Assembly (NCBI GenBank): GCA_028023455.1
Contig: JAQFVV010012400.1
Span: 11,601,748-11,665,747, forward strand
DNA length: 64,000 nucleotides
Direction of reading: 5' to 3'
Source: Epiperipatus broadwayi
Taxonomy: Eukaryota; Onychophora; Udeonychophora; Euonychophora; Peripatidae
Positions within the stretch are counted from its first letter, which is position 1; each line of letters begins with the position of its first letter. A program made the position numbers and the translations under genes. Below the pieces are notes generated by a model. It was given only the letters and a program-made list of their open reading frames with translations, did not search any database and was not told the origin of the DNA. Of the stretch, positions 1 to 11,713 are shown piece after piece.

Positions 1-254
1 TAATAATCTTCATTCTTTTTGAAGAAATTATCCATATCTTCAAGTTTTACGTTATTATCAAAAAATGTTATGATACTGTAAATCCTTGTTTATTGAGTTG
101 TTGTACTTAAAACTGATTATTTTTTCTGTACAAATTTGTGAGAATAAAATCATTTTGTAGTTAATAAGTTAGTTCCTAATTAAAATTGGATCGAATCCCA
201 TGTTAGTCACTCACTGGAGCATCAATATTAAATTTTTTTCAATATCTATGAGAG

Positions 255-381
255 ATCTCACAGGAATGAGAAAAAAATTGGAGTGGATGCTTATATTATT
301 GATACATCATATGGGCTGAAAAGGATGTACAATGCTAGGAGCCTCAGGCCAATGTACCATGAAGGGTCAGCATTGCTTTAA
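255..381 (+). pseudogene. C-terminal tail of a Ty3/gypsy Pol polyprotein (fragment)
   Basis: The frame runs open for about 40 codons to a TAA and carries the tail motif YNARSLRPMY, close to the YNAR-x-LKP signature that ends integrases of many Ty3/gypsy retrotransposons. A comparable tail, SYNACSLKPM, occurs in the decayed element near 11610-11650. Nothing upstream in the window continues the integrase, so this is a short relic. A TATA-like motif (TTTATAAATAGG, about 1875-1886) lies 1.5 kb downstream and might belong to the same element's LTR, but I see no LTR pair. The family call rests on one motif. Confidence 0.4.
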
Positions 382-3300
382 CTCAAACCTCTCCTTATTG
401 ATATTTATGTCCTCATAGATCTTGTTATAATATTTCTAAGTGAATTGAAAGATAGTAATGTTAGTGTAATTATAATTAAACATTGCCCTGATAATTATTA
501 TTTCTTTTTGCAAATGAGTAGCTTAGTTTACAAAAGGGTTGCAAATGTTTGCACTTTATGTGCCATTTGACATTTCACTATGCTTTAATTTTTTTTAAAT
601 GTGAATTTTTTAGTATTGGAACTTATTAATGTGAGTGTCAATGGAAATGATTCCATTGATATAGCTGATGTAATTTAGAGCCATAATAAAGTGATGGCTT
701 ATTATTTTTTGTTTGCAGCTAAATTAAGGCCTCAAAGTGAAGAAGGTTGTTTATATCAGATCTCCTGATAATGAAATATTTTTTGGGATGTTGAAATGAA
801 TTTATTTAAATTTTGAAGGTTGTCTTTAATAAATTAGATATAAAGAGGGATGTTTAACTTAAGCTATTCATATAATTATTGTGTTGAAAAGTTATGTTGT
901 AGCCTCCAGAGGAGGAAATTGTAAAGAGAGGGAGAATCCATCTTTGCCAATTATGATACCAGTGTATATGTTTTTAAAAATGTATATATAGATATTGATA
1001 AAAGATAATGTAAAAAAGCAGAGATATTTATTTGTGATTATGCATATAAAGTTTTAATTATTTATTAGTAAAGGAAGATGGATATTTTGTTAGTTTGAAA
1101 ATGTTGCAATTTTTTTTCTCTTTGATTTATTACCTTTGTTCAATTTTGGTGTATATATTTTTGTTGTTGTTATTTTTCTGTTTTCACCCATTTTCATGGT
1201 ATACATTTGTTTGTGATTGTAGATTTGGCAGTAATAATAATATATAGAGAGTTAATAACAAAACTATATGAAAAATCACTTTTAAAGCGCTAGTGGTTAA
1301 ATATATATATATATTGTAACCTTATGGTTGGACTCGATGCTTGTCAAGCCTGTTTAAATGGTCAATTACATAAAATTTTAATTTTTAATTGGTAATAATT
1401 ATATAATAACTATTCAATATTAAATAGGTATATATATCTAGATCTGTTATCATGGTTGCCAAATTTTGTTATAAAAATAAATAAATTTTATCTACAAATC
1501 TCCTAGAGTGATAAAGAATTGGACTTTTCAAGAGATATGCTAGGCCCTCTGCCAGATTGTGTATGAGACTTTTTATATGCAGTCTCTTAGATGGACTAAT
1601 TTCAATAGTATCAAAAATAATAATTTATTAATGTTATAATTAAATTAAAAGTATAGAAATATTTTTTTATTATTAAATAATGGTCAAAAAGATTTAAAAT
1701 TATAAATATTCTAAATTAATATTTATAATTAATTATTAAGCATATTTTTATTGCAATTTAAAATAGTTTTAAACAATTTAATTAGATGGAGAATTATTAA
1801 TTGTATGTTAATGTATGCACATATAATAATTCCATTGTTTTGTTAATTTGTACAATAATTCTCTCTGATGAAAGTTTATAAATAGGCTAACATAGATCTT
1901 TATAGGGAAGAACAATTAAGAAGACCAGGAGAACAACAAGGGAGAATAGGTAGGAGAGAAAACTGAATTGACAAAGTCCTGGAAAGCAGAAAATTATTAA
2001 AAGTAAAATTGAATTTGAATTGAATTGAGCATGGAATTGAATTGTATTTTAATGTGCAACTAATGGAGTAGGAAACTCCATTTGGCCTTCATACATGAGT
2101 CATATCTTTGCTGTCAATCAATAATTGTAAGGAGTTCATATTTAAAACTGGCAGACATATGGGAAGAAGACACCAAAATGGTGAAAGTCCATAAGCTTGA
2201 AATTTTATTTTTATTTTGTAGCTGTTTTAATTATTATATTTACTGTGTGCATTATAAAAATAATTATGACTTATTTGGGACAGTAAGAAGAAAGATAAGT
2301 AAATTATTTTGTTCTTTCATTTAATATGAATTTAAAAATACACAGAACTATAATATGAGGTATAATATGCTGTTTTTGAATTTATAAGGGACTCACAACT
2401 TGTATAAACAAATGTAAAATATTATATTTAAGTTAGCTACAACTATTGCAATTTTATTGTGCTACATTAATTTCATTATGTGAAGAAAATAAATTTAAAA
2501 AATAAAAATATTATATTGCAATTAAATAAAGTACAGTAATAACTTATATCCATTTGATAAAATAATAAATGAAGATACTAAATTATAAGTTTATAAAACA
2601 TTTATTAAGACTTTTAATATGAAGTATTCTCAGCATTGCCTTTAAAACTTACATTAGGGCAAAGCTGAAATGCACCATCTTGCAACTTCCAGTTACAAGC
2701 AGAATTGATATGTTTATTAAACTGAGTTGTAGAATCTCATTAAAAGTGAATCAAATGTCAACTTAAATTTTGATATATTATTTATTGTGTTAATCATATT
2801 GTGGATCAGATTTCTAATGTGTTAATTCTTAAATAGTGCCTTTAGTCTATAAAGTATATAAAATCTGTATATGATGATGAAGATATGAATCAATGTTTAT
2901 TTTCAATTTCTTTTTTAATTTTCGGAATAACAAAGTATTGAAGTTAATGGATGAAGACTAGAATTATTCTTAGATCAAGTGATACACTAAGATTGTAATG
3001 TAAACTAATAAATAAATATGACATATATTCTATGTGAGAAAAAACATTTATCAATCACATAATGCTGCAGATTTTAAAAAGAATTGCAATCAAGACTTCA
3101 TTCTATTAGATTCACAAGAAGTAATGTGAAACAAGAAATTTATATGGTGATCTTTATTATCATTTAATATTATGTATTTCATCTTGTAATATTGTATACA
3201 TTGTTATTGCAGATATAAAGACCGGTTTGTGTAAAAAAATAAAACATGTGATAAATATAAATTTGATCAAATATAAATATGAAAATAAAAAAAAGGTAAA

Positions 3301-3830
3301 GTAATCTTATTTGTTGTAAATTTTGTTTATATTTTAAAATATGAACACTGGTAAGAAACTATTACAGTTTGTTCTTAATGTTTTCTTTCTATGATAAAAG
3401 CTACAGTTGTTAAATAATAATAATAAATAGGTAGTATATAACTTTAGTTAATTTAAAGGCATTAAATATAGTATTTTTTTAATCTAATACTTAACTAATT
3501 AATAGCTAATAACAGCTATGGGTCATTCTCGAATTGGTAATGATAGTTATAAATTTTATGTCAAATAATATTATGTTCCGTTTCGCTAGTGTCTTTATAT
3601 ATTCATGGTAAGTAATATTAGTATTTGATTTATCTGTTATCATGTTAAATAACTACAATGATTATTTTATAATATTTTGGAATATGTGGTAGGTCCATGT
3701 TGCATCACATCAGGTGAACTTACTCTCTTACCTTGAATGATGATATAAATGACCATCATGGGTGAATTATGAATGATGTCCATCAAACTTTGAGCAGATT
3801 AAGGCAATACTTTTGTAGTATATTGATCTA
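382..3830. other. AT-rich stretch without a supportable gene
   Basis: No ORF here has a recognisable domain, and the 80-codon ORF at 2082-2324 looks random in composition. A purine-rich run near 909-945 and the TATA-like motif at 1875-1886 could be remnants of an LTR element continuing from the Pol tail at 255-381; this is inference only. Confidence 0.5.
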
Positions 3831-4010
3831 GTTATAAATAAGGGACTAACCACTCTTTTCTTTTTCTTATATTCCTGAAGATGATCCAGAAGTGACACTG
3901 GGATTTCAAACCATGTGTTGGTATAGTTGTTTAAACAAGGGATTGATCATCTCTTCCTTTTATATTCCCAAAGGTAATCCAGAAGCAACAACAGGATTAC
4001 ATACCACATG
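3831..4010. repeat. Diverged tandem duplication, about 100 bp period
   Basis: Two adjacent segments (about 3831-3917 and 3929-4010) share the order AAGGGA, a CTCTT/CTTTT tract, TATATTCC, GATCCAGAAG or AATCCAGAAG, and a final CCATGTG or CCACATG. The divergence says the duplication is old. No coding frame is conserved between the copies. Confidence 0.55.
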
Positions 4011-4659
4011 CAGTCATGAGATGACCATGGTCTAGGTTGTTTTTATTCTATTTGCCTTAGCTCAACCCTGCTATATCTTTGGATACACTGTATGTTTTAT
4101 TATGTTCTTATTCCTAAGTTCTAATGGTTTGGTATTGATAACAGCAAAATTGTTTCTGAAATCTGGTATTTAAAAATATAGATTATACTTAGTATTGAAC
4201 AAAATGATGATAAAAGATAATTTTAGTTAAAAGTTATTTTTAAAGTAGAGTGTTAGTTAATGCCTATCCCTTCGAGATGATCCCATATATACCATTAAGC
4301 TATGTTGTTTATCATTTAAACTCAATTCATTTTAAAATGCTGATATTTTTCCTTAATGCTAAAGGCTCCATAATTTTTTTTTTAATCTTAAAAGAGTCCT
4401 ACAAGGTAAAACTAATAATTAAAGAATAGAAAAATGATAGTCAGGTCTCTGAAAGCAGTTTTGGATATTTAATAGCCTAAATAAATGGATAAAGCAAGGA
4501 GTCAATAGTTTCTAGTATTATATCTTAAGTATATTTATTGTGTTATCCTGTGTGACAATATTGCTAGCTTATTAGCCATTGAATAGAGATTTTGAAATAT
4601 ATTGCCTGTGTTTATTTAAAGTGATAAGTTCTTAGAATAAAGCTATTAATAGATAGGCA

Positions 4660-4822
4660 AAATATAAAATGTATAATAAGTTAAATAAACTCACTGTGAG
4701 TAATAAATTTAAGTAATAACAAATTAAAAGCTAACAATTTAAAATATATAATGCATAGTAAGTCCAATAAATTCAATGGGAGTAATAAGTTTAATAATAA
4801 TAAATTGAAAGATAATAATTTA
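4660..4822. repeat. Diverged tandem duplication, 82 bp period
   Basis: The segment near 4670 (TGTATAATAAGTTAAATAAA) recurs near 4752 (TGCATAGTAAGTCCAATAAA). Both are followed by GTAATAA and AATTGAAAG/AATTAAAAG blocks. It is a two-copy local duplication in very AT-rich sequence. Confidence 0.55.
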
Positions 4823-4998
4823 TTAAAGTATTAAATAGATCCTTAGAGATCTTCCCTTAATCATAAAATGTTGTAATTAAATCTTGTTATATGTAAATTT
4901 CTCTCACAATTATCCAAGATTATGTATGTTTTCCTTATTGTTATTAAATATTTGAAAACCAGGCACTTTTCACAAACCTGAAGTTTAATTATAAGTAT

Positions 4999-5207
4999 AG
5001 GGGATTTGAACTCAGATTTTCAAGCACCCTTCAACTATCCATACTGTCTCATACAACTGATACACATGATCACACACATGTAGAAAAGATAAATAATCAC
5101 TAATATATGTATTCATGCTAAACCAGCACTCAGCAGTTGGTCCAGATTATCATCTCCCACACATATATATAATCAGTGCTCAGTCTATCTGATTATATAT
5201 ATATATA
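4999..5207 (+). mobile_element. Foldback element family A, left half
   Basis: Starts GGATTTGAACTCAGATTTTC and continues through the family landmarks GATACACATGATCACACACA, AAAGATAAATAATCAC, AACCAGCACTCAGCAG and TTGGTCCAGATTATCATC. It is one arm of the palindromic element whose best copy is at 41946-42532. The complementary arm occurs, inverted, at 15237-15401. The simplest reading is one copy split by about 10 kb of later insertions, with loss of the middle. No coding capacity. Confidence 0.7.
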
Positions 5208-5208
5208 T

Positions 5209-5466
5209 TGTAATGTGATCTACCGTTTTCCATATATAACTTATGCATATATAAAACCATTTGTAAGATTGCGTGTATGTATATAACGATACACGTATGT
5301 TTAAAAAAAAAATTTATAATATTATTCCATTTTATCGCCCAGCACATTTATGCGCATCAATTTATGACCTCAAGTGCGAATCCTATATTTCTATAAGAAT
5401 TATGCTGGGAGAGAACTGGAATACCAACATGGAAATGCCCTGGGCTAGCTCTACTCAGGGCAGGTG
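5209..5466 (+). repeat. Third copy of the terminal 250 bp of the large inverted repeat
   Basis: From GTTTTCCATAT through ATCGCCCAGCA, CATCAATTTATGACCTCAAG and CTCAGGGCAGGTG this matches the first 280 bp of the arm at 7694-10022, in the same orientation, with moderate divergence. Similarity stops at 5466, directly after GGGCAGGTG. It abuts the left half of the foldback element at 5207, exactly as the right arm abuts the other half at 15236, so it may be the true left end of the composite. Confidence 0.7.
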
Positions 5467-6734
5467 ATTGACAAATCGATGGAAATCTACAAGGAAGGAA
5501 GTTACTATACTTTAATATGTTTAATATACTATTCTAAATTCTTTCTACTTTTATAAAAATTAGACCTAAATAAACAATACCAATAAACATACATTTCACT
5601 TTTAAATTTTGTACATTTTTATTTTACCATGATTAAATATTTTGCGCTCTTTATTTTTTTTTAAGTAAAACACATGCATACACACACAGCTTAGATATTT
5701 ATAAAATCACATGAATAAAACATGTATCAGTTCATACTAGTAAGAAAAATCATTTCTTTTTCTTTGATTCTTTCTTTTTTTAAAAGTTTATGCATATTGT
5801 TCATAATAATGAAGTTTGTAAAGAAAGTTTGTGAAAAATTATAAGAAACAGACACTATCTGGAACACTAATTACTATTGTTGGATGGGTACGTACCTGCA
5901 TTTCTTTTCTTTCCTGGGGAAAATGATGGATTATTAGAAGTGAAAAAATTTCATTTCGTTTTGAGTCCTTTTTATAGCACTTATGTACTGGCAATTAAAT
6001 TTGATTAATTATTCCAGCTATCCTATATTCTTGCTTGTTGATTCCATTCCCTTGTTTCTTTAGTTAGACTTCGGATCAATTAGTTTCTATCTTCGTCGGT
6101 TACTTTTCCTGCAGCCACCTTCGGACCTTCATGGGGCAGGATTGCACTGCCTGGGATGCTTATGCTTTCTTAAGCCAGCTTGCCCAACATTTTACCCTCC
6201 ATTTCTCTCCACAAATCTCTCTCGCAGCACTCTCTACAAAAATCAGCAATAGAATGAATTCCTTTTAGCAAGTTCTCCCGCTCAAAAATCCAGATTCTTT
6301 TTGAACAAAAACTTTTCACACCTCCGAATCTAATTTTGTTCATCTTTTGTTTTCATTGAAATTCTTTTGAATCTAAACTTTAAGCTCACTAATCAAATCC
6401 CTTAGATATTGGTCAAATTATTTTTGATATTTTTTTCATTTAACTTTTCCAAAATGAATTTGAAAAATTTCCATCTTAAAAAACAAAGTATATTTCCATA
6501 ACTGCATTTATACCTTTTTTTATTATTATTATTCTATCTAGCAAATATATACATGCGTCCTTAAAAAAAACAAACGAGCACACATACCCCCCCTTTCTTC
6601 TGTTTATTTTAACCTTTTTAAAATCCCTATTTAAAATTATAAATCTATATACAACAAAGAAAATATAAATATGAAAAAGAAATAAATTTAATTAATCGGG
6701 CTATATACCGATACATACAGGAAATTTTACTTTT
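5467..6734. other. Probable LTR-derived sequence, no gene
   Basis: No coding frame is supportable. If the minus-strand Ty3/gypsy LTR that begins at 6765 is long, this is its body: a minus-strand TATA-like box lies at 5963-5980 and GC-richer sequence at 6060-6240. The left LTR boundary could not be found by eye. Confidence 0.35.
5963..5980 (-). promoter_or_regulatory. TATA-like promoter motif in putative LTR
   Basis: The minus strand reads GTGCTATAAAAAGGACTC, a strong TATA-box match. It lies about 790 bp downstream, in minus orientation, of the LTR start at 6765, a plausible U3 length for a long LTR. About 60 bases downstream the minus strand reads AAATGCAGGTACGT, a possible splice donor. Function is inferred from motif and position. 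Confidence 0.3.
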
Positions 6735-6832
6735 TGAAACAGGGATCGAACTCAGCCCTGTTTCAATACCCCCCTCCTGAAAGCCTTTAAATACGGTCTA
6801 TGTGTTTGAATGGCTTATGTCTAACAAATAAA
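6735..6832 (-). mobile_element. Ty3/gypsy 3' junction: polypurine tract and LTR start
   Basis: On the minus strand the order is CCATTCAAACACATAGACC, ATTTAAAGGC, then a polypurine tract GGAGGGGGGTAT and TGAAACAGGG. The same order (CCATTCAAATACATAGACC, ATTTAAAGGC, GGAGGGGGGTAT, TGTAACAGGG) occurs on the plus strand at about 11680-11740 behind a recognisable gypsy pol. That supports the reading of polypurine tract plus LTR 5' end at 6765. Only the last 60 bases of the internal part remain. Confidence 0.55.
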
Positions 6833-7693
6833 ACTATACGTATGTCCTAAAATCAATTTTATTCGAGTTTCACTCTATAGCTTTAAAACATAAGAGTAAG
6901 CGATCATTAGCCGAACGATACACTGGGTCTGACCACAACTCACAAGCATGTGACATGCTATGAACGAACACAGCCAACTCTACCCCGACCTACTTGGTTA
7001 AATGACTAAATGAGAAGCCATTTCCTAACCACAGTTTGCTGCTTCCAAGTCTTATGGGTGTGGGTAATTAGGACAAATGCCAGCATCTCCTAACTACTCT
7101 CTGCTGCTTCAGAGTCTTATGGGTGTGGGTAACTAGGATAGATGCCGATTCTTATTCGGAATTTTCCAATCATGTCGGGAATAAAAAGCAGCTATACACA
7201 GAATACAACACACCACATGCCCAATCCAGCAGGCAACCCCATATTCCCCCATCAGACTTAGACCACTTTCCTCCCAAAGCTTCACAACCACAACTTATTT
7301 ATTCTCTATACTTACAAACCAGAAAACCCATGTATAAACCATTACTTTATATACATCAATATATATAAGGGCCCCTATAATAACCAAGATAAATATTGAA
7401 CCCACAACCTAAAAAAATAAATAATAAAAAAAACTTTCAGGCCTACTTTCCCTCCCCCAAAGCACCATGCTGCATACTTAACTTTCCTAACTAACCAATC
7501 CACTCTGTTATCTATTTTCCGATTTCTCTTACTTTAAAATTCAATAAACTAAATTTTAACATTTGACCACTTTTTTCCATTTTTTTTAAAAAAAATTCAA
7601 TATATATCTGTGTATTTACTTTTCTTTTTTGTGCTTAACCCTACACTCCATCCCCCATACTTTCCACTCTTTGAAAGCCCCACGTTGGGCACC
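6833..7693. other. Unassigned stretch with a short tandem duplication
   Basis: An open frame at 7123-7368 (+) has no recognisable domain and partly overlaps the 65-bp duplication. The stretch ends GTTGGGCACC directly before the left inverted arm. It is probably retroelement-derived because it lies between LTR-like sequence and the arm, but nothing identifies it. Confidence 0.35.
7021..7146. repeat. Two-copy tandem duplication, 65 bp period
   Basis: CTTATGGGTGTGGGTAATTA and CTTATGGGTGTGGGTAACTA occur 65 bases apart. Each is preceded by CTGCTTC and TTCCTAAC/CTCCTAAC and followed by GGA-A-A/GATGCC. About 85 percent of positions agree by eye. Confidence 0.7.
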
Positions 7694-8461
7694 ATTATAA
7701 TGGAATTTGCTGTTTTCCATATTTTTATCTTATGCATATATATAACCACTTTCTAAGATTGTGTGTATGTATATAATGATACACATATATGCGTATGTTT
7801 AAAAAAAACAATATTTATTCATAAAAGTATTTTGAAAATTATTCCATTCATCGCCCAGCATATTTATGAGCATCAATTTATGACCTCAAGTGCTAATCCT
7901 ATATTACTATAAGAATTAGGCTGGGAGAGCTGGAATACCAATATGGAAATACCCTGGCCTAGCTCTGCTCAGGGCAGGTGGTAAAATTTACCGGCAGTAG
8001 ATCTAACCCTCTTTTTTTTTCTTTAAAAAAAACTCATAACAAAAAAAAACATTCATCATTTTATACATATTTATTAGTAATAATATTTACGCAAATGTCA
8101 AAATATATATATATATTATTTATATAAGTTAAATCAATGTTTTTCTTTTTATTAATCAGATTTCTATCGGTTTCCCTTTTATTGGTTTTCTCTTTTCTTT
8201 CCCTACTAAAACGCATACGCACACGAATACGCTACAATATGTATGTTGCGATGAAGATTTAATTATGGATGAATTAATATGCTAATAAAGACAGTAGGAA
8301 ATAATTTGAACTCTCTGTGCAAAAGAAAAGAAATTTTAAGTTCACAATTGTGTCAAATAACAGTTTTCTGAATTACGTGGAGTAAGCTTACTAAGAGTTA
8401 CATATATGTGCAAATAGAGAAAAAAGTATCTGCATTTCCCCAGGGAATTGATCGAATTCAC

Positions 8462-8524
8462 CTGGTGAAAAAGAAATTCTGGTCCTTTGTCGGTGAATAG
8501 ACTTTTTTGAAGTTCGGATTCCAT
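8462..8524 (-). other. Exon-like open segment inside the left arm
   Basis: On the minus strand an ATG opens 21 codons (MESELQKSLFTDKGP...) ending at CACCAG followed by GTGAAT, a good splice-donor match. The copy in the right arm (14403 onward, plus strand) keeps the ATG and most codons but has a one-base insertion that breaks the frame. In both arms the segment reads from the inside of the element outward. I do not recognise the peptide, and the frame may be fortuitous. Confidence 0.2.
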
Positions 8525-9194
8525 GGCTGAATTCTATTTTTTTTTTTTTTTTTACATCTTATGATGATCCAACATTGTTACTTATTGAGGCAATTTTCCA
8601 GGCTTGACTTCCCTTCTCTGGTATTGGCAGCTGCTATACATTCAGGGGAAGGATTCAGACACCTCGCACATTGAAGCTGCTACCCCTGCCTGACCATATT
8701 TTATCAATATATAATCTGATTTCTGGATTCTTATTTCTGTATATCAGTCTAACATTTGCTTTCTTCCATTCTCAAACTTATAATACTCCTTAATTCTTTT
8801 TTTTAATTATCAAATTTCTTTCTTTTCATTCATTTTCAATTATATTTCCATTCACATTCCATATACCTTTGTTGAAATGCACCACAAAAGCTTTTTATAT
8901 CTATTTCTTTCCAATTAATATTTAATTAGAATTAGACATTCCAAGATTTTTATAATAATTACTTCCATTGTTGTTCAAAATCACTGTCTTCCATCTTGAC
9001 ATTTATAGTTCTTTTGTTGACTTAATATGTATATATTTAAAAAGTTTATCAAATAAAATGTTTTTATTTATTTTTTATTTTGTGAATTTTCATTTTTAAT
9101 GGTTCAAAAATGCACTCACACATATACATAGTGATGTGTATAGCCGGGTTTGGCAAAAGAAAGAAAAAATCAGAGCAAGTGTATAACCCCCCAT

Positions 9195-9872
9195 GTGCAT
9201 TTAATAAATTTATAATTACAACTTTAAATTACTGTAATAGTTTTCTAACTATAAAATCTTTCCATTAACTCGTTGTAAATCGAATGATTTTGCGAGTATT
9301 AATGTGTAATAAGAAATGTGGACTTAATCAGTGAAGTATTGAATAGCTTCACGCTCGCAGATCTAACCGCTTCAGCTTCACCTATTTAAATAGAAAGTAG
9401 GTTGAAGTAAAGAAGGGTTCCCCTCTTTTCTTCCATAGCATAAGCTTGTGGTTAAAATACCTGTAGAGGTCCCTACTATTGCATTTTATATGCAAATTGT
9501 CGAGGTTATAGCCTCAGTAAATATTACTTACATAATCAATGTGCGTTTAATAAATTTCTAATTACAACTTTAAATTACTGTAATAGATTTCTAACTATAA
9601 AATCTTTCAATTGACTTGTAAATCGAAAGATTTCGCGAGTATTAATGTGTAATAAGAAATGTGGACTTAATCAGTGAAGTATTGAATAGCTTCACGCTCG
9701 CAGATCTAACCGCTTCAGCTTCACCTATTTAAATAGAAAGTAGGTTGAAGTAAAGAAGGGTTCCCCTCTTTTCTTCCATAGTGTAAGCTTGTGGTTAAAA
9801 CACCTGTAGAGGTCCCTACTATCGCATTTTATATGCATATTGTTGAGGTTATAGCCTCAGTAAATATTACAT
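9195..9872. mobile_element. Tandem-dimer insertion, 346 bp unit
   Basis: Two copies of one unit (from 9195 and from 9541) share ACTTTAAATTACTGTAATAG, AGAAATGTGGACTTAATCAG, GAATAGCTTCACGCTCGCAG and GTAGAGGTCCCTACTAT. The copies are almost identical, with only scattered differences. The matching right arm lacks the insertion and reads CCCCCCATACCTC straight through, giving the empty site and a possible 3-bp target duplication CAT. The unit contains stems (GTGAAG with CTTCAC, enclosed by GCGAG with CTCGC). It could be a non-autonomous retroelement dimer or two LTRs with almost no interior; it encodes no protein. Confidence 0.7.
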
Positions 9873-10013
9873 ACCTCTTTTATGAGTTCTTTTTAATTAA
9901 AATAACAATCAATTCAATATGACCACGCAAATGACTGTTGATTGTACATCAACTTGTAAATATTAGTTTTGTTAGTAAAGTAATATATATTTTTTAATAA
10001 TACATTAGTAATA

Positions 10014-10022
<9 letters not shown>

Positions 10023-10050
<28 letters not shown>

Positions 10051-10103
10051 TAATGTGTTAAGTATATGAATACATAATTGTCTAATTATTGCAACAGGGT
10101 TTA
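10023..10103 (-). mobile_element. Inverted fragment of a Ty3/gypsy LTR
   Basis: After an AT microsatellite (about 10015-10046), the segment ATGTGTTAAGTATATGAATA to GCAACAGGGTTT is the reverse complement of the LTR stretch at about 11750-11812. It runs directly into the plus-strand gypsy pol remnant, so LTR pieces face each other on both sides of pol. That is a rearranged, not an intact, retrotransposon. Confidence 0.6.
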
Positions 10104-11665
10104 GGCTGCTCAAGGGTCCAGAGTGTCATTACACTGCCACAGAAAAGGAAGCTTTAGCCATCATTTGGTCATTCCAAAAACTCTGCACGTTGTTGTTGGG
10201 ATCAAAAATAATTGTGGTTACGGATCATAAGACTTTAGAATTTATTAACCACAGTTATCTGACAAATAGTCAGTTGGTGCAGTGGAGCCTATACCTCCAA
10301 GAGTATAATTATGTGGTAAAGCATTGTAAGGGGTCAGATAACATTGTAGCTGATGCTCTTAGCCATAACCCAGTGCGTTTGCCATCATGTCATCTTAAAG
10401 CTGAAAATTTATATGTGGCAGGAATAAACTCAAAAGTTAATGAGAGGGTGGAGAATGATCTTAAGAGATTGGTGCAGCATCAGAGGGAGGATGCCCAGTT
10501 AAGGCAAATAATTGCACAACTGGAAGGGAATAAAAGAAAAAACGATGATGAGCCCAGAGGTTGTAACAACTGGTACAAACTTGACCAAGCTGTTCTCCAA
10601 TACAGAACAAAAAGGGGACCAGAAAGTTGGAGACCTGTAATACCCCAGCAAATGCAGAACACAGTGGTGACTCATGTCCACCAAATATATGGATACTATA
10701 GGGTCTGGAAAACTGAAAAGTGGCTTAGACAGTGGTTTTATTGGCCAGGCATGCATGGGACTGTCGTGAGGATGATCGGCCTATGTGAACTTTGCCAGAA
10801 AACTAAGCCTGCTAATAAAAATTATACAGGCCCAATGAGCTCCACAATCCCAAAGAAACCATGTGAGATGATTGCAATAGATTATTATGGACCATTGCCG
10901 GCCTTTAATAGAAAAAAATATTTGTTGGTAGTGTATGATCTATTCAGTAAATTTGTGGCTGCATATCCCATGACTCAAGCAAATACCTGAAACACCATAT
11001 GTCTCCTTGAAAAGGAATATTTTGTGGTAATGGAAAAACCTCAAAGCATCCTCTCAGATAATGGCACACCATTTATCTCTGGAGAATGGAAAGCATGGGT
11101 TCAGAAGACAGGGATCCAACATATACTAACATCAATTAGGAATTCGCAATAGAACCCATGTGAGTGGGTTATGCATGAGTTGGGTAGGTTGTTTAGGACA
11201 TACATCCCAACTAATCAACGAGGATGGGTTAAAAAGATTCCAGAAATACTGAACTACATAAATTGGGCAGTTAATGAGTCCACAGGATTCTCTCCCATGT
11301 GGCTCCAGTTTGGCAAACATGCCCCTAAATTAATCAAGGCCAAAATACCAGGGCCAAAGGAAAGGCCAATAAATGTGGAGGAGAACCAAGAGGAGGCATA
11401 TCATACACTTGTAAAAAGGAGTCAGGAAAGAAACAAATATACACTGTAGAGGCCTCATCGGTTTAAAGTCGGTGATCTAGTCATGGTGAAAACCCCATGT
11501 GAGAGAACCAGGGAAATTTATCTGTAAAAAATTTTGCAGTTTATATGAGGGACCTTTCCCTATTGTTAAGTGTCAGGGGATAATGCATTCTGGATGAATA
11601 CTGGGCAGGAGGTAAGGGGATCATACAATGCTTGTTCTCTCAAGCCCATGCCATTATGAATGGTT
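10099..11665 (+). pseudogene. Decayed Ty3/gypsy pol (RNase H and integrase)
   Basis: A Ty3/gypsy Pol relic, truncated at its 5' end and lacking gag, protease and most reverse transcriptase. It opens in RNase H (YTATEKEALAIIW, then VTDHKTLEFI, then KGSDNIVADALS). Next come the integrase zinc-binding region, a partly preserved His pair with an intact CELC pair, and the catalytic core: IAIDYYGPLP for the first Asp, SDNGTPFIS for the second, and a Glu in NPCEWV before ELGRLFRTY. A final RFKVGDLVMV block and SYNACSLKPM end the protein. In-frame stops at about 10988 (TGA) and 11150 (TAG), with more after 11446, show it is dead. A polypurine tract and LTR start follow at 11714-11729. No function is expected. 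Confidence 0.85.
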
Positions 11666-11713
11666 CATGATATTTAGGAGCCATTCAAATACATAGACCA
11701 TATTTAAAGGCTT

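Larger units (their letters stand above)
7694..10022 (+). mobile_element. Left arm of a large inverted repeat (about 1.65 kb plus insertion)
   Basis: Begins ATTATAATGGAATTTGC and matches, as reverse complement, the segment 13568-15236 along its whole length. Landmarks seen in both arms include GGGCAGGTGG, ATTTGACACAATTGTGAA, CAATTTTCCAGGCTTGAC, TATGGTCAGG and CTTGTAAATATTAGTTTTG. Without the insertion at 9195-9872 the arm is about 1651 bp against 1669 bp on the right. The arms differ by scattered substitutions and small indels, so this is not an assembly mirror. They could be terminal inverted repeats of one element or two copies of a 1.65-kb element in opposite orientation. No transposase was seen. 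Confidence 0.75.

Noticed and set aside
9230-9360. Possible hammerhead ribozyme in the dimer unit
   Set aside because: The minus strand shows CTGATTAAG and GCGAAATC, but the core CUGAUGA...GAAA arrangement and stems do not fit.
10480-10756. Two overlapping minus-strand ORFs of 60 and 85 codons
   Set aside because: Shadows of the well identified plus-strand gypsy pol frame.
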